A DNA stretch of 29,087 nt, taken from the IMG/VR virus record IMGVR_UViG_3300025085_000129, positions 1 to 29,087 of that record; one strand, 5' to 3'. This document shows positions 19,688-29,087 of this stretch, piece after piece. The translations under genes and the position numbers were made by a program. The DNA is from a virus. Each line of letters opens with the position of its first letter. Position 1 is the stretch's first letter. The notes beneath the pieces are model-generated. The model was not told the DNA's origin. It saw only the letters and a program-made list of their open reading frames with translations, and did not search any database.

Positions 19688-22600
19688 TTATTGGTAAGAA
19701 CCAGACAAGAAATACTTAGCTGCCTCTTCAGGGGTTCCGGATTTTCCTATACCTCTGAAGATAGGCATTAAGTCTTCTACTTGTTTTCTAATCTTTCTAT
19801 CACCTTTATTATATCTACCAGTTTTTCTTTGGTAGTATATTTCTTTATCTTCTAACGGATAACCAAAGGCGTATAGACCTTCTTTGTATACCTGATCAAA
19901 TAAATTAAGTGTAGACTCTACTTGACGTACTGTCGCCGCTGGAGACTTTATAATTCTTAATGCTTCTCTACTACCATAAACAGGAGTCCATTGTTTTATC
20001 TCAGCTTGGTATCTAAGCGCTTGGTATAGTAAAAAGTTAGTTGCATAGTTTTCTTCATCGTCATCTAAACTAGTTAGACCCATGATTAATACAGAAGCAG
20101 CTACTAACGAACCTAACTCAGTTAGAGTACGTTTAACATTTGCTTTTTCCATATCTGTTAAGTCTTGGAATACAGTATGTGGCATCACTCTTTGTTCTAC
20201 ACTTGATTGAAGCATGTTCCAAAAAGATACATACATACCTTGTGTAACAGATCCTAGTTCTTCATCAGCATGAAGTGTAGGTCCTGTAAACCCGCCGTGT
20301 CCGTAACGTCTTCTCAGACCTGGCATTACCCAACTACGGAATAGTAACACTGCTTTTCCTTGCGCAGTTCTAGAAGCTGTTGCCTTATCAAATCCTCCCT
20401 TAGTCTGGTTAGTTCTTCTAGCCAACCCTTGTGTTAGATTTATAAAATCATATCTATTAAAGTTTGCAACCCTGGAGTCTACCTCCATTGAGCCGTCCGG
20501 CTTTACGACTAACATGTCATATAAATTTGCAGGCTTTCCATCCTCATTTAAAAGAACCTTTCCATCCTTATCTTTTAATTTCCCCTCTAAATTTTTCATT
20601 AATGCTAGCATTCTAGTAGATGCAACCTCGTGCTCAGCTGCTTGCTGTAACACTAACAGGTTACCTGATTGTAATGCTTTACGTAACTTAGAACCTACTA
20701 GTCTGTTTCCCTCTTGATCTGTAAACTCTGTAAGTGCATCAAAATATTCTAATGCTTTACCTAGTTTTGTGTCAGGCATAAATTTACCCACATCGCCTAT
20801 TGCTGCACTTTGTCCCCAGTATGATGATTTAGCCCAAGATAAGTCTTTTGTAGTAAAAAACTCACCGGCTACTGCTTCACTAAAGATACCCATGTTATCA
20901 ATAATACTTTGGTTAGCTCCTTGTAAGAAGTTAAACGACAGTGCATTGAATGCTGTAAAAGAGTTAAATGCATTTACTATTTTAGTTGCAGAGAATTCTT
21001 TACCTGCTAGAGTTATGTTTTGCTTTAGTTCTTTTTGACCAAACATTACCATATCTATAAACGCATCCACATGTTGGAATGTGTAAGATTCTCCTTCTTT
21101 TAACATAGGAAGCTTGATACCTAGTTTTTTTGCAGATCTATCTAGTATTTCCATACCAGCTGCATTAACTTTCATAGTATCTCTATCCTTCATAATATTT
21201 CTAAAAGTCATAACCTGGCCTACTATCTCTGACTTAGCTTTATAGTTGTGAGCCATGTCTGCGTATGCATATAAGCTACTTGCTATATCTCTAGATACAT
21301 CTTTAGCATCTACATTGTTTACATAAAACACAGGAACATTTTTATTTAGTTCTCCAGTAGTTTTATTATAATTACCATTTATTATATCAGTATCCTGAAT
21401 AGTAAAACTTTCTGCAAGTATATCTTTAACTGCAGATACTCCTCCCTGCTCTTTCATTCTATCATAGTCCTCTTTACGTAAAGAAGGCATCATATATGAT
21501 ATATCTTCCCAGGCGTTTTTTCTAACCCTGTTCATCCCTACCATTCTATGTCTATCATTTAAAGTTTTAAGTACATAATCATAGTAGCGTTTCTTTCTAG
21601 GATCAGCTTGCACGGCTGCGTACTTAGGATTTGCATACACTGATGCTTTAGGCTTTACAAATTTACCAGTTGGAATTCCTTGCACTAAATTATTACGAAG
21701 CTCAGAATTTATTAATCCTAATTGTTGATCAATATTATCTACTGCGCCTGTTCTACCTTTCTTTTCTGCAGCTTTTCTATCTTTTATTAATGCGGTTTTT
21801 TTAGCATTTAATTTTTTTACTTCATTTTTCCAATCAGCAATTGGTTCAGTATTCTCTCTGGCCCATTTTATAACTTCTCCAGTGTGCTTTTTACCACTAT
21901 TAGATTTACGCCACGTTTTTACTGCTGCTCTGTATGCATCTGCTGTTTTATATTTATCTCTTAATGGTTTAGAATATTTACTATTAATAGTAGCTTCAAA
22001 TGCATCTAAGTCTTCTTGATATTTATCTACTAGCAAAGGTTGTACAAGTCCTAATACTTTCTTTTCTGTTTTATTATTGTACTCATCATACTCTACAACA
22101 GTAGTTTCTTCTTGTAGATCTCCATTTAATCCCTCTATATCAGTTTCATTTTGCCCTTCAGCAAATAATTCATACTCTGTACGCAACTCAGGCTTAAGTG
22201 CAAGAGTCATATCATTCTTTTTAAATGTAGCTTCTTTTACCATCTTAGCAAACAGTTGTACAGTTACATCTGATGAATACATTAACGGATCAAACAAGTA
22301 TGAGAATCCGCTTTTATCTTTATGTGCGCTTCTTAGGTCATTGATTAGTTTATCACGGCCTTCTATCTTTCTATTCTTAAGTGTGTCTACTACCATTTTT
22401 TTAGCGGCAGCGTCAAATGCTTGTTCAGTTATAGCTTTATTAGCTAAATCTTCTTTTAATTTTTTAAACTCTGTAGTTGCTTGTACCTCAGATCTAAATC
22501 TTCTCCAGGTTTTAGGATTTTGATTTGCTTCTATGTTATCTATGATTGCTTGAATCTTTGGATCAATAGCTACGTTGTGGTATCCTTGTAATACCTCAGC

Positions 22601-23560
22601 CATTACTGGAATTACTTCTTCTTCAAACTGATAATCTAGCATTTTAACATTCTCAATTGTATCTTGAATGTCAGTCATCATTAGACCAAAGTCTCTTTGT
22701 GCTACTGTATTTACTTTACCTAAAGCAGATTGTTCTTTTGCTATTTGTTCTAATTGTCGTATGGTATCAACACTATCAATTGCTTGTTTGATTTCATACA
22801 TCCTAGTCATGTTAGCTGGAGTAGCTCTTTCTTTTATAGGCAACGCCATCAATGCTTCAAACTCTAATATAGCATTATCTACATTATCTTTACTAGCAAC
22901 TACAAACGCTCTAAAGTTTTCTATTCTTTTTATATCAGATACAGCTGCTTTTAATCTACGCAGTCTTTTTTCTTTAGCCTCTCTTTGATCTTCAGGTAGT
23001 TTGTTTATCTCTCTAAGCTCTGATTCTATGATAATCTTAGCATCTAATGCTAGGTTCATCATCTTTTCATACGATCTTGTTGGGTCAGTATATACTTTAC
23101 GAGTGTCTGACGTAGCTTTCTCTTCAGACTCCTGTTTAGTTTCAGGCGATGCTTTCTTTTTAGCTTGCAGTCTTTTAAACTTATCTAGTTCATACTCACT
23201 TGTATAATCTAGAGAGCTATCTTGTCCCTCTTTTCTGTCTGCCTGCTGTAAAGCTGTTTCGTTTATACTAATTTTGTATAAGTTTGTAGATTGATTGTTA
23301 GACTTAAAAGGTATATCAACATACTCAGCACTAATTAAATTTGGAGTTAACTGATTAATAAGTTTTAACTCTTTTAATTGTTCTTGAGATGCATATAACT
23401 CATCAGAGTCAGGCATTTCAGTAATAAGTCTATTGTCTTTTAAAACATCTATAACTTTAGCGGCACTTCTTTTACCTGGATCTGTATTATCTATATGGTC
23501 ATAGACGTTTGAAAGCATGTTGTGCTCTTGACCATTAACTATTATCTTACACTTGCTCAT
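19688..23560 (-). CDS. Giant virion-type protein, 1290 aa, crAss-like
   Basis: Large soluble protein. Residues about 150-250 are charged coiled-coil-like helices (REAKEKRLRRLKAA...). Around 865-890 is FNALSFNFLQGANQSI, and around 1075-1087 LFRSWVMPGLRRRYG; such blocks occur, as I recall, in the C-terminal part of crAss-like giant proteins encoded beside the virion RNA polymerase. Near 1150-1165 is a hydrophobic stretch (LGSLVAASVLIMGL) that could insert in a membrane. It starts inside the stop of the RNAP-like gene (ATGA). Likely virion cargo delivered with the DNA, possibly an RNAP partner or part of the delivery channel. The gene is certain; its role is inferred. Confidence 0.85.
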   Translation of the reverse strand: MSKCKIIVNGQEHNMLSNVYDHIDNTDPGKRSAAKVIDVLKDNRLITEMPDSDELYASQEQLKELKLINQLTPNLISAEYVDIPFKSNNQSTNLYKISINETALQQADRKEGQDSSLDYTSEYELDKFKRLQAKKKASPETKQESEEKATSDTRKVYTDPTRSYEKMMNLALDAKIIIESELREINKLPEDQREAKEKRLRRLKAAVSDIKRIENFRAFVVASKDNVDNAILEFEALMALPIKERATPANMTRMYEIKQAIDSVDTIRQLEQIAKEQSALGKVNTVAQRDFGLMMTDIQDTIENVKMLDYQFEEEVIPVMAEVLQGYHNVAIDPKIQAIIDNIEANQNPKTWRRFRSEVQATTEFKKLKEDLANKAITEQAFDAAAKKMVVDTLKNRKIEGRDKLINDLRSAHKDKSGFSYLFDPLMYSSDVTVQLFAKMVKEATFKKNDMTLALKPELRTEYELFAEGQNETDIEGLNGDLQEETTVVEYDEYNNKTEKKVLGLVQPLLVDKYQEDLDAFEATINSKYSKPLRDKYKTADAYRAAVKTWRKSNSGKKHTGEVIKWARENTEPIADWKNEVKKLNAKKTALIKDRKAAEKKGRTGAVDNIDQQLGLINSELRNNLVQGIPTGKFVKPKASVYANPKYAAVQADPRKKRYYDYVLKTLNDRHRMVGMNRVRKNAWEDISYMMPSLRKEDYDRMKEQGGVSAVKDILAESFTIQDTDIINGNYNKTTGELNKNVPVFYVNNVDAKDVSRDIASSLYAYADMAHNYKAKSEIVGQVMTFRNIMKDRDTMKVNAAGMEILDRSAKKLGIKLPMLKEGESYTFQHVDAFIDMVMFGQKELKQNITLAGKEFSATKIVNAFNSFTAFNALSFNFLQGANQSIIDNMGIFSEAVAGEFFTTKDLSWAKSSYWGQSAAIGDVGKFMPDTKLGKALEYFDALTEFTDQEGNRLVGSKLRKALQSGNLLVLQQAAEHEVASTRMLALMKNLEGKLKDKDGKVLLNEDGKPANLYDMLVVKPDGSMEVDSRVANFNRYDFINLTQGLARRTNQTKGGFDKATASRTAQGKAVLLFRSWVMPGLRRRYGHGGFTGPTLHADEELGSVTQGMYVSFWNMLQSSVEQRVMPHTVFQDLTDMEKANVKRTLTELGSLVAASVLIMGLTSLDDDEENYATNFLLYQALRYQAEIKQWTPVYGSREALRIIKSPAATVRQVESTLNLFDQVYKEGLYAFGYPLEDKEIYYQRKTGRYNKGDRKIRKQVEDLMPIFRGIGKSGTPEEAAKYFLSGSYQ

Positions 23561-26500
23561 ATTTTACAAACTTTATATATTTCTAATGGCGCTTCTACAC
23601 TTTCTGGCATCTCTACCGTGTTTTCTATAATACTTTGATAAGTTATAGGGTGCGCTCCAGTACCTTCTTTGTTAATAGCACTATCTTGACTAACACTTCC
23701 TACTTCATTTGCCTGACCTTTAACTCCTTTAGGTTGTAACCTAACATATGTTCCGCCGGTCTCTGCTGTATTAGCTAGCACAAATGTTTGTGCTCCTAGA
23801 ATAGGGTCGTAAGTTACAAAATAAGGAGCAAATCCCAAACTTTGTTTAAAGATACTTGGATTAGCTTCTTTGTTTAAGAACACTTGTCCGTCTTTAGTTT
23901 TTATTTTTTTATGACTTATTGTTGGTAGTATGTTTTGATTACCTACAGATACTGTACCGTAGTTACGAACAAAATCGTGCAGGAAGTCATTAAAGAAATC
24001 ATGCCCCATTGTTTCAGACTCTATTCTATTAAAGAACCTAGCAGGTGTATCTCCCTTTTCATTTAACATATTAGTAGTAAAAGCTTCTGTTGGTATCAGG
24101 TCCATTAAAGATCCCTTAGCCGGGTGAAATCCTGACGTCATTAATTGCATAGCTACTAAGTCTTTTGCAAACGATCTAATTTTAACATCAGAGTCTTTTA
24201 GCATATTCTTAAAGTCAGAAGATATTGTATTCTTTTCATGCGCAGTCATATCATACGACGTATCTAATGCTACAGTAAAGATAGAATTACCTTCATTATT
24301 ATTACGTGCTCCAGGCACTAGCTTTTGGAATAGTCTATTATTATCTAACCTACCATCTTTTTGCAGTTCCTGTAACCTTGTAGCTATATTACTAGTAGGG
24401 TCTGTAAGCAGTTGATTAAATTTATCTTTAGACATGTAGTCTGCAAGCGGGCTTCTAGGATCAGCCATCATCTTTAAGAACAGCGCTCTATCTATAAACT
24501 TATGTGTTGCTGCATCAAAACTTGTTTTAAGTGTAGCATTTTTTAATAACTGTTTAAACTGGAAGAACGCAGGTCTATTGTTTATAAATCCTGCACGTTC
24601 AGCTCCCTTAAGTATTGTATTAAGAATACCACGGTAAGCAACTTGGATACCATATCTAGGAGAATCAGTTCCTTTCATTTCTGTAATATACTCTTCAGCT
24701 CCCTCTACTATATTTATATCATTGTCAGATAGATACTCAGCTTCTACATCTAACCATCCTCTTAGTCCTGACATTTCATTAACGTTATCTAAGTTATCAG
24801 GAGTAATTACTTTAAATGCTCTTACTGTAGATTGTCCCGCTTTATGGAATATCATAAAGTTATTTAGATAGTCTGCCTGTAATGCTTCATCTTGCCTAGT
24901 TAGTTCTTCAGAACTCATATCAGCAACTGCATCAGACGTTTTCTTTTTCATACCCTTAAGTGTTTTCCTTGCTGACAAGAATAATTGTCCCGGATGATAG
25001 CCATTGTTTCTAGCGTCCTGTATAGCTTCTTTTATTGCAGGCTGATTTAAAAAGTTTACTATAGTTTCTACGGGAATTCCCATACTTAACATCATACCAG
25101 ATACAGGTGCTGTAAACTCATTATCATTTAATTCAATTTGAATAGGCTTTTTACCTGCATCTACTGCAGCTGATAGGTATGAAGATATTGTTTTATCATT
25201 ATACGGTCCTATAAACTCACCATTAACTGACTCCCTAACTTGTCCAAGTTTTGTATATATAACTCCGTCTATAACTGGAGCATTAAGCGTACTTACTGAT
25301 AGTCCGCCGGCTTGCGCAACGTTGTGGCCTGCAAGTATATTAGCCCAGGTACCTCTTAATCTAATACCCGCTTTTTGTTTTTGCTCCATACTTACTTCCG
25401 TAAGAGGATTGTTATAGTCAATTGTTTCTTTATTTTGATTAGCTATGTTTTCTAATCGCTCACTGTCTAGTGGATCTAGCACTTCAGATAAATGCTGAGG
25501 CGCTGTTATTATACCAAACATAGTATCAAAGATAGCTTGATCTCGTAGTTGTCTATCTGTTAAGTTTTCACCAGACTCTCTTTGAATTATCATAAGTTTA
25601 TCGACGTCAAAGTCACTACCCATTTGTTTAGTTATACCCCCTGGAACTACAATGCCTTTAGCATGTGTCTCTGGTAAGAAGCCTACTACACGCATTGGTA
25701 GCATAGAACTCTTACCTTGATTAGGTATACGATAACCTAACATAGTTAATCTTCTATCTTCTGCAAAATCTGCTATAGTTTTACCCTGCAGCTCTTCTTT
25801 AGTAATACCTAAATCACTAGCTCTCATACGTACTTCAGCAAGATTTGATCCGTCGTACATCTTTAAATCAGAATCTAGTTCGTATCCACCTATCTCTGCT
25901 ATCTGTACTAGCTCTTTACCTTTTTGTTTTTGTGTAAAGATTCCATTGTTAAATAAACTAAAATAGATTTGTTCAAACTTAGCTTGATAGTTAGGGAATG
26001 CCATAGGTACAGCAAACCTGTAGTTGTATGGACCATCCGGCACAATGTCTAATGCATCCAAATAGTTTTCAGGTAATTCTTTTTCTTTTAATTGTTTTTT
26101 AAGTGTATCTCTTAATTTTTTTAAATGCTCTAGTTTAGCAGCTTTGTGCTCTTTAGATTCTACACTAAACTTTTTTATTGCATTTTCTATTTGAGTAATA
26201 CCTAGCTCTTTTTCTAGCTTAGCAGTATCTTCTGCAATGTTATCCGCAATAAGTTGGTGATAGTTGTTGTATGTCTCTATCCCGGATACTTGTCTACCAT
26301 TAATATTATACTCACCAGCCATATCAAAATTACCTATAACATTTTTACGTATCTGCCTAGAAAAAGTAATTTTATTTTTAGGAGAAGAAGGAGTTATTTG
26401 TGGTAATCTTAAGTTCTTAGAATCTAACTGTGTAATAGTCATGTTATCGAGACTTCCTGATACATCTCTAGAGTCTTTAATAGCTCCTTTGTTAGCGTTC

Positions 26501-29087
26501 TCTTCATTTATAACTTGGATTTTCTGATCTATCATTACTTGGCGTAACTTCTCAAGAGTATTGTTACCAGCTGCAAAATCTTTTGTAAGAGTTACATAAG
26601 AGTTCTTATCCATGTTAAGTTCTGCAATACCGTTTCTTACAGTAAGCTCATCGTGATATGGTTTAACAGGTAGTATAGGTCTAGGATTACCTTTGTTATC
26701 TACGTATCCATTACCTTGTAATTCATTTTGATACGCTTGTTCATCAAGAACCATGTCCCAATTACCTATTCCCATTTGAATGCCTCGGTACATACCAATA
26801 GATATAACACCCTGCGCATCTGTTTTTTTCACAAAAAGCTCATTCCTTTCATCTCTACCAGGTCTATACTCATTAGATATTCTTGCTGCTTCTACAGGCC
26901 CTACAGATCTTTCTAAGTTGGTTGCCATTCTTTCTACAACTTGGTTTGCAGCATCCTCATCTAAAAATCCTACTTCTTTAATAGTAGCCATATTATATGT
27001 AGGCATCATTCCATAAGTGTCATTCTTATTTATACCATTACCTACTATAAATAGTTTTTTACCTGGAGTATTTATTAATCCTTGACGTTTGTAAAAATCT
27101 TCTCCATTTTTAGCATATGCATATCCACCTCTAGTTATCTTAGCTAGTTCTATTCTACCAATGAAATCTTGTAATACAAAGTCCTTAAGGAACCCCGGCT
27201 TTCTAGCGCTTTCATGAAGATCTGTCGCAGGATTTACACCTACTCTATCCATCTCTTCTTTTAATTCTACTTCGTATGTTTCTAGTTTAGCTTCTACGTC
27301 GTCTACAAGTTTTTCTATAACATTATCTATTTTTCTATAATCAGCAGTTGCAGAGTTATTATTTTCAGTATCTAAATAATAATCCATATCGCCTGCAATG
27401 TCAGAGTACGAATTTTCTGTAGCCGGTTGAGAATAGTCTAATCCTGTTATCTGCGGCATTGTAAATACATAACCGGTTTGTGCTGTATCCGCTGTAAAAG
27501 GATTTGTACCTGGCTTGTAGTGGTATCCTTCTATTAGCTTTGTTATATCTCCATTTGCATCTTCTATATCTTTACGAGCTTGATTTATTCTAGCAAGATC
27601 TTGTACAATAATAGATTTGATTTCTTTTCTAGCTTCCGTAGATTTAACTTTAGACATAGTTACAAAATCCATTCTACCACGGTCAGCTTGTACAGAGCTT
27701 GCTATTTTAGTAAATAGTTTATTACCATTATTAGCAGCTGCATTTAGCCTAACTATTAAAGAGCCCTTTTCAGACTGCTCTTCATAGCCTTTTCCCATAG
27801 CGGTATCTTTTATTCCTTTATTAGAATCTAATACCTGAGACATGAAGTTATTTCTAGCATCAGGATTATTATACAAACTATTAAGTAAGAAAGATCTATA
27901 CTTTGGATTACCGTTAGGCTCAAATAGATTATCTCTAAATAATTCCTTAGCTCTATCTATAAATTTTTGGCCTCCTTGTTGTACTACATTTACAATTTCA
28001 TCTAAAGTAGTAGGTAGATTTACAGGGTAGTAGGATTTACCGTTACCACTTAAGAAAGAAGAAGCTGCCTTTGTTTCAAAGTACGGTCCTATCTTAGCAA
28101 ATCTTTTTACTAATTTACTATTAATATTAAATATGTTTTTATCTTGTTGTATATTATCAACTGCATTACCTACTGGAGATGCCTTGTCAAATAGAAAACT
28201 TTTAAATAAACTTGCTCCAGACTTTCCATTTACTTCTCCTACATTAAAGTACTTTGTTAGATTTTGTAAATGCATTTCTTTTGTAGGAGCGTATTGTATA
28301 TTCATTTCCCACAATAGGTCTGCTAAAGTTTCAGTATCATTTTCATTTAGTTCGTACCTTACGTCTTTTGCAACCGGGGCAAGCTTGTCATACAAACCTT
28401 TAATTTTATTCTTTTTGCTATCTTCTACAAAAGGATTACCATCTTCATCTAATTTATATAAAGAATCTGGATTAGGTATGTCTCTTTCTATAGAATTACT
28501 TTGCCACTTTGATGCATACCTTTTAGAAACAGTATACTGATCTGAAGGGAACATAGTAACTTCTACACCATCCTTAACCTTTGTAGCTTTAAACTGTAAA
28601 AAGTTTTTATAAGAGTTTGCAAAGTTAGAGTAGAATGCAGCTTGTGATGCTGTATCTAATCTTTTAAGTTTATCTACTACAGGTTGTAAGTAAGGCTTAT
28701 ACTTAGCCATGTGTTGTAACTTTGCAAGCTGGTTTACAAACTCAGGTTGATCTACAGTTGCCTCACTTATATCTTGATATATCTCATCTAAAGGAATACC
28801 TGTATAGTATCCATAGAAGTTAGGACCTAAAGTGTAAAACCAAGATGGAGGTGTTATTTCATTGTTATCTAATTTATCATAGAATTCATCTTCAGTAAGA
28901 TTTTCTTTTTCTAAATATTCTTCAAGTAGTGGATTGAAGTATACATCACTACTTCTTATATCAGTAAGTATTGCTTTTACTGAACTAGACATTTTATTCC
29001 TAGGGTTTTCTTCTAACCTAGACTGGTCATGAATACGAATAGGCGTGTCATCTATATCAACAAGCTCACCAACGTCATCTCTTAGAG
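23557..29087 (-). CDS. RNA-polymerase-like giant protein, 5' end beyond the window
   Basis: At least 1811 aa from the first in-frame ATG at 28992. However, the same frame stays open for the remaining 31 codons to the window edge, and the translation there (DDVGELVDIDDTPIRIHDQ, then SRLEENPRN) looks like protein, so the gene probably continues outside. The key motif is GSDFDVDKL (D1127, D1129, D1131 counted from 28992; bases 25600-25614), a DxDxD metal-binding signature of two-barrel RNA polymerases such as YonO, QDE-1 and the virion RNAP of Cellulophaga phage phi14:2. It follows RIPNQGKSSMLPM and a VVPGG turn, as in crAss-like proteins. It would enter the host with the DNA and transcribe early genes. 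The rest has no familiar motif. Confidence 0.85.
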   Translation of the reverse strand, partial: LRDDVGELVDIDDTPIRIHDQSRLEENPRNKMSSSVKAILTDIRSSDVYFNPLLEEYLEKENLTEDEFYDKLDNNEITPPSWFYTLGPNFYGYYTGIPLDEIYQDISEATVDQPEFVNQLAKLQHMAKYKPYLQPVVDKLKRLDTASQAAFYSNFANSYKNFLQFKATKVKDGVEVTMFPSDQYTVSKRYASKWQSNSIERDIPNPDSLYKLDEDGNPFVEDSKKNKIKGLYDKLAPVAKDVRYELNENDTETLADLLWEMNIQYAPTKEMHLQNLTKYFNVGEVNGKSGASLFKSFLFDKASPVGNAVDNIQQDKNIFNINSKLVKRFAKIGPYFETKAASSFLSGNGKSYYPVNLPTTLDEIVNVVQQGGQKFIDRAKELFRDNLFEPNGNPKYRSFLLNSLYNNPDARNNFMSQVLDSNKGIKDTAMGKGYEEQSEKGSLIVRLNAAANNGNKLFTKIASSVQADRGRMDFVTMSKVKSTEARKEIKSIIVQDLARINQARKDIEDANGDITKLIEGYHYKPGTNPFTADTAQTGYVFTMPQITGLDYSQPATENSYSDIAGDMDYYLDTENNNSATADYRKIDNVIEKLVDDVEAKLETYEVELKEEMDRVGVNPATDLHESARKPGFLKDFVLQDFIGRIELAKITRGGYAYAKNGEDFYKRQGLINTPGKKLFIVGNGINKNDTYGMMPTYNMATIKEVGFLDEDAANQVVERMATNLERSVGPVEAARISNEYRPGRDERNELFVKKTDAQGVISIGMYRGIQMGIGNWDMVLDEQAYQNELQGNGYVDNKGNPRPILPVKPYHDELTVRNGIAELNMDKNSYVTLTKDFAAGNNTLEKLRQVMIDQKIQVINEENANKGAIKDSRDVSGSLDNMTITQLDSKNLRLPQITPSSPKNKITFSRQIRKNVIGNFDMAGEYNINGRQVSGIETYNNYHQLIADNIAEDTAKLEKELGITQIENAIKKFSVESKEHKAAKLEHLKKLRDTLKKQLKEKELPENYLDALDIVPDGPYNYRFAVPMAFPNYQAKFEQIYFSLFNNGIFTQKQKGKELVQIAEIGGYELDSDLKMYDGSNLAEVRMRASDLGITKEELQGKTIADFAEDRRLTMLGYRIPNQGKSSMLPMRVVGFLPETHAKGIVVPGGITKQMGSDFDVDKLMIIQRESGENLTDRQLRDQAIFDTMFGIITAPQHLSEVLDPLDSERLENIANQNKETIDYNNPLTEVSMEQKQKAGIRLRGTWANILAGHNVAQAGGLSVSTLNAPVIDGVIYTKLGQVRESVNGEFIGPYNDKTISSYLSAAVDAGKKPIQIELNDNEFTAPVSGMMLSMGIPVETIVNFLNQPAIKEAIQDARNNGYHPGQLFLSARKTLKGMKKKTSDAVADMSSEELTRQDEALQADYLNNFMIFHKAGQSTVRAFKVITPDNLDNVNEMSGLRGWLDVEAEYLSDNDINIVEGAEEYITEMKGTDSPRYGIQVAYRGILNTILKGAERAGFINNRPAFFQFKQLLKNATLKTSFDAATHKFIDRALFLKMMADPRSPLADYMSKDKFNQLLTDPTSNIATRLQELQKDGRLDNNRLFQKLVPGARNNNEGNSIFTVALDTSYDMTAHEKNTISSDFKNMLKDSDVKIRSFAKDLVAMQLMTSGFHPAKGSLMDLIPTEAFTTNMLNEKGDTPARFFNRIESETMGHDFFNDFLHDFVRNYGTVSVGNQNILPTISHKKIKTKDGQVFLNKEANPSIFKQSLGFAPYFVTYDPILGAQTFVLANTAETGGTYVRLQPKGVKGQANEVGSVSQDSAINKEGTGAHPITYQSIIENTVEMPESVEAPLEIYKVCKI

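Noticed and set aside
20514-28540. Many + strand frames inside the giant genes, up to 148 codons
   Set aside because: Antisense to long clear genes with no leader or motif; low-complexity Ser/Leu-rich translations.
1-29087. CRISPR array, insertion sequence or diversity-generating retroelement
   Set aside because: No spaced direct repeats, transposase, terminal repeats or reverse transcriptase seen.
1-29087. tRNA genes
   Set aside because: No cloverleaf with a GTTCGA-type T-loop was found in the spacers, which are mostly under 170 bases.

Overview
The window looks like part of the genome of a tailed phage that infects a Bacteroidetes (Bacteroidota) host, most probably a crAss-like phage (Crassvirales) or a close relative. 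The evidence is the DNA is AT-rich, genes are tightly packed and often overlap, and start codons sit behind AT-rich leaders instead of Shine-Dalgarno sequences. Three promoter-like sites have the Bacteroidetes form TTG-N20-TAnATTTR. A replication module on the + strand faces two giant proteins on the - strand, one of which carries the DFDVD metal-binding motif seen in crAss-like virion RNA polymerases. The lineage call is an inference; no major capsid, portal or terminase gene is in the window.

Layout. 1-329: a non-coding stretch full of hairpins, unidentified, and the best candidate for something undescribed. 330-2019: small genes including a 71-residue AT-hook protein with its own promoter and flanking terminators. 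2020-10565: a close-packed replication block: family A DNA polymerase, a stand-alone DnaA domain IV fused to a coiled coil, a 39-residue membrane peptide, a winged-helix protein, an SF2 helicase, a DnaB-like helicase, a spore-photoproduct-lyase-like radical SAM enzyme, a Sak4-like RecA ATPase, and two acidic-tailed proteins that may be single-strand-DNA-binding. 10654-15346: a divergent primase, a PD-(D/E)XK nuclease and an rIIA-like GHKL ATPase. 15347-16780: a structured spacer with terminator and promoter, then an rIIB-like gene and another terminator. 16781-19687: 5'-3' exonuclease, a conserved unknown, uracil-DNA glycosylase, a zinc ribbon and an Nmad1/MazG-like protein. 19688-29087 (- strand): a 1290-residue giant protein and, overlapping by ATGA, an RNA-polymerase-like giant protein whose reading frame is still open at the window edge.

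How the parts fit. The + strand genes form a nearly self-sufficient replication and repair set: primase, helicase, polymerase with proofreading, exonuclease for primer removal, recombinase ATPase, nuclease, UDG. rIIA and rIIB suggest defence against host exclusion systems. The - strand giants are probably virion cargo that enters the cell with the DNA and transcribes the first genes. The two transcription units converge with no bases between their stop codons.
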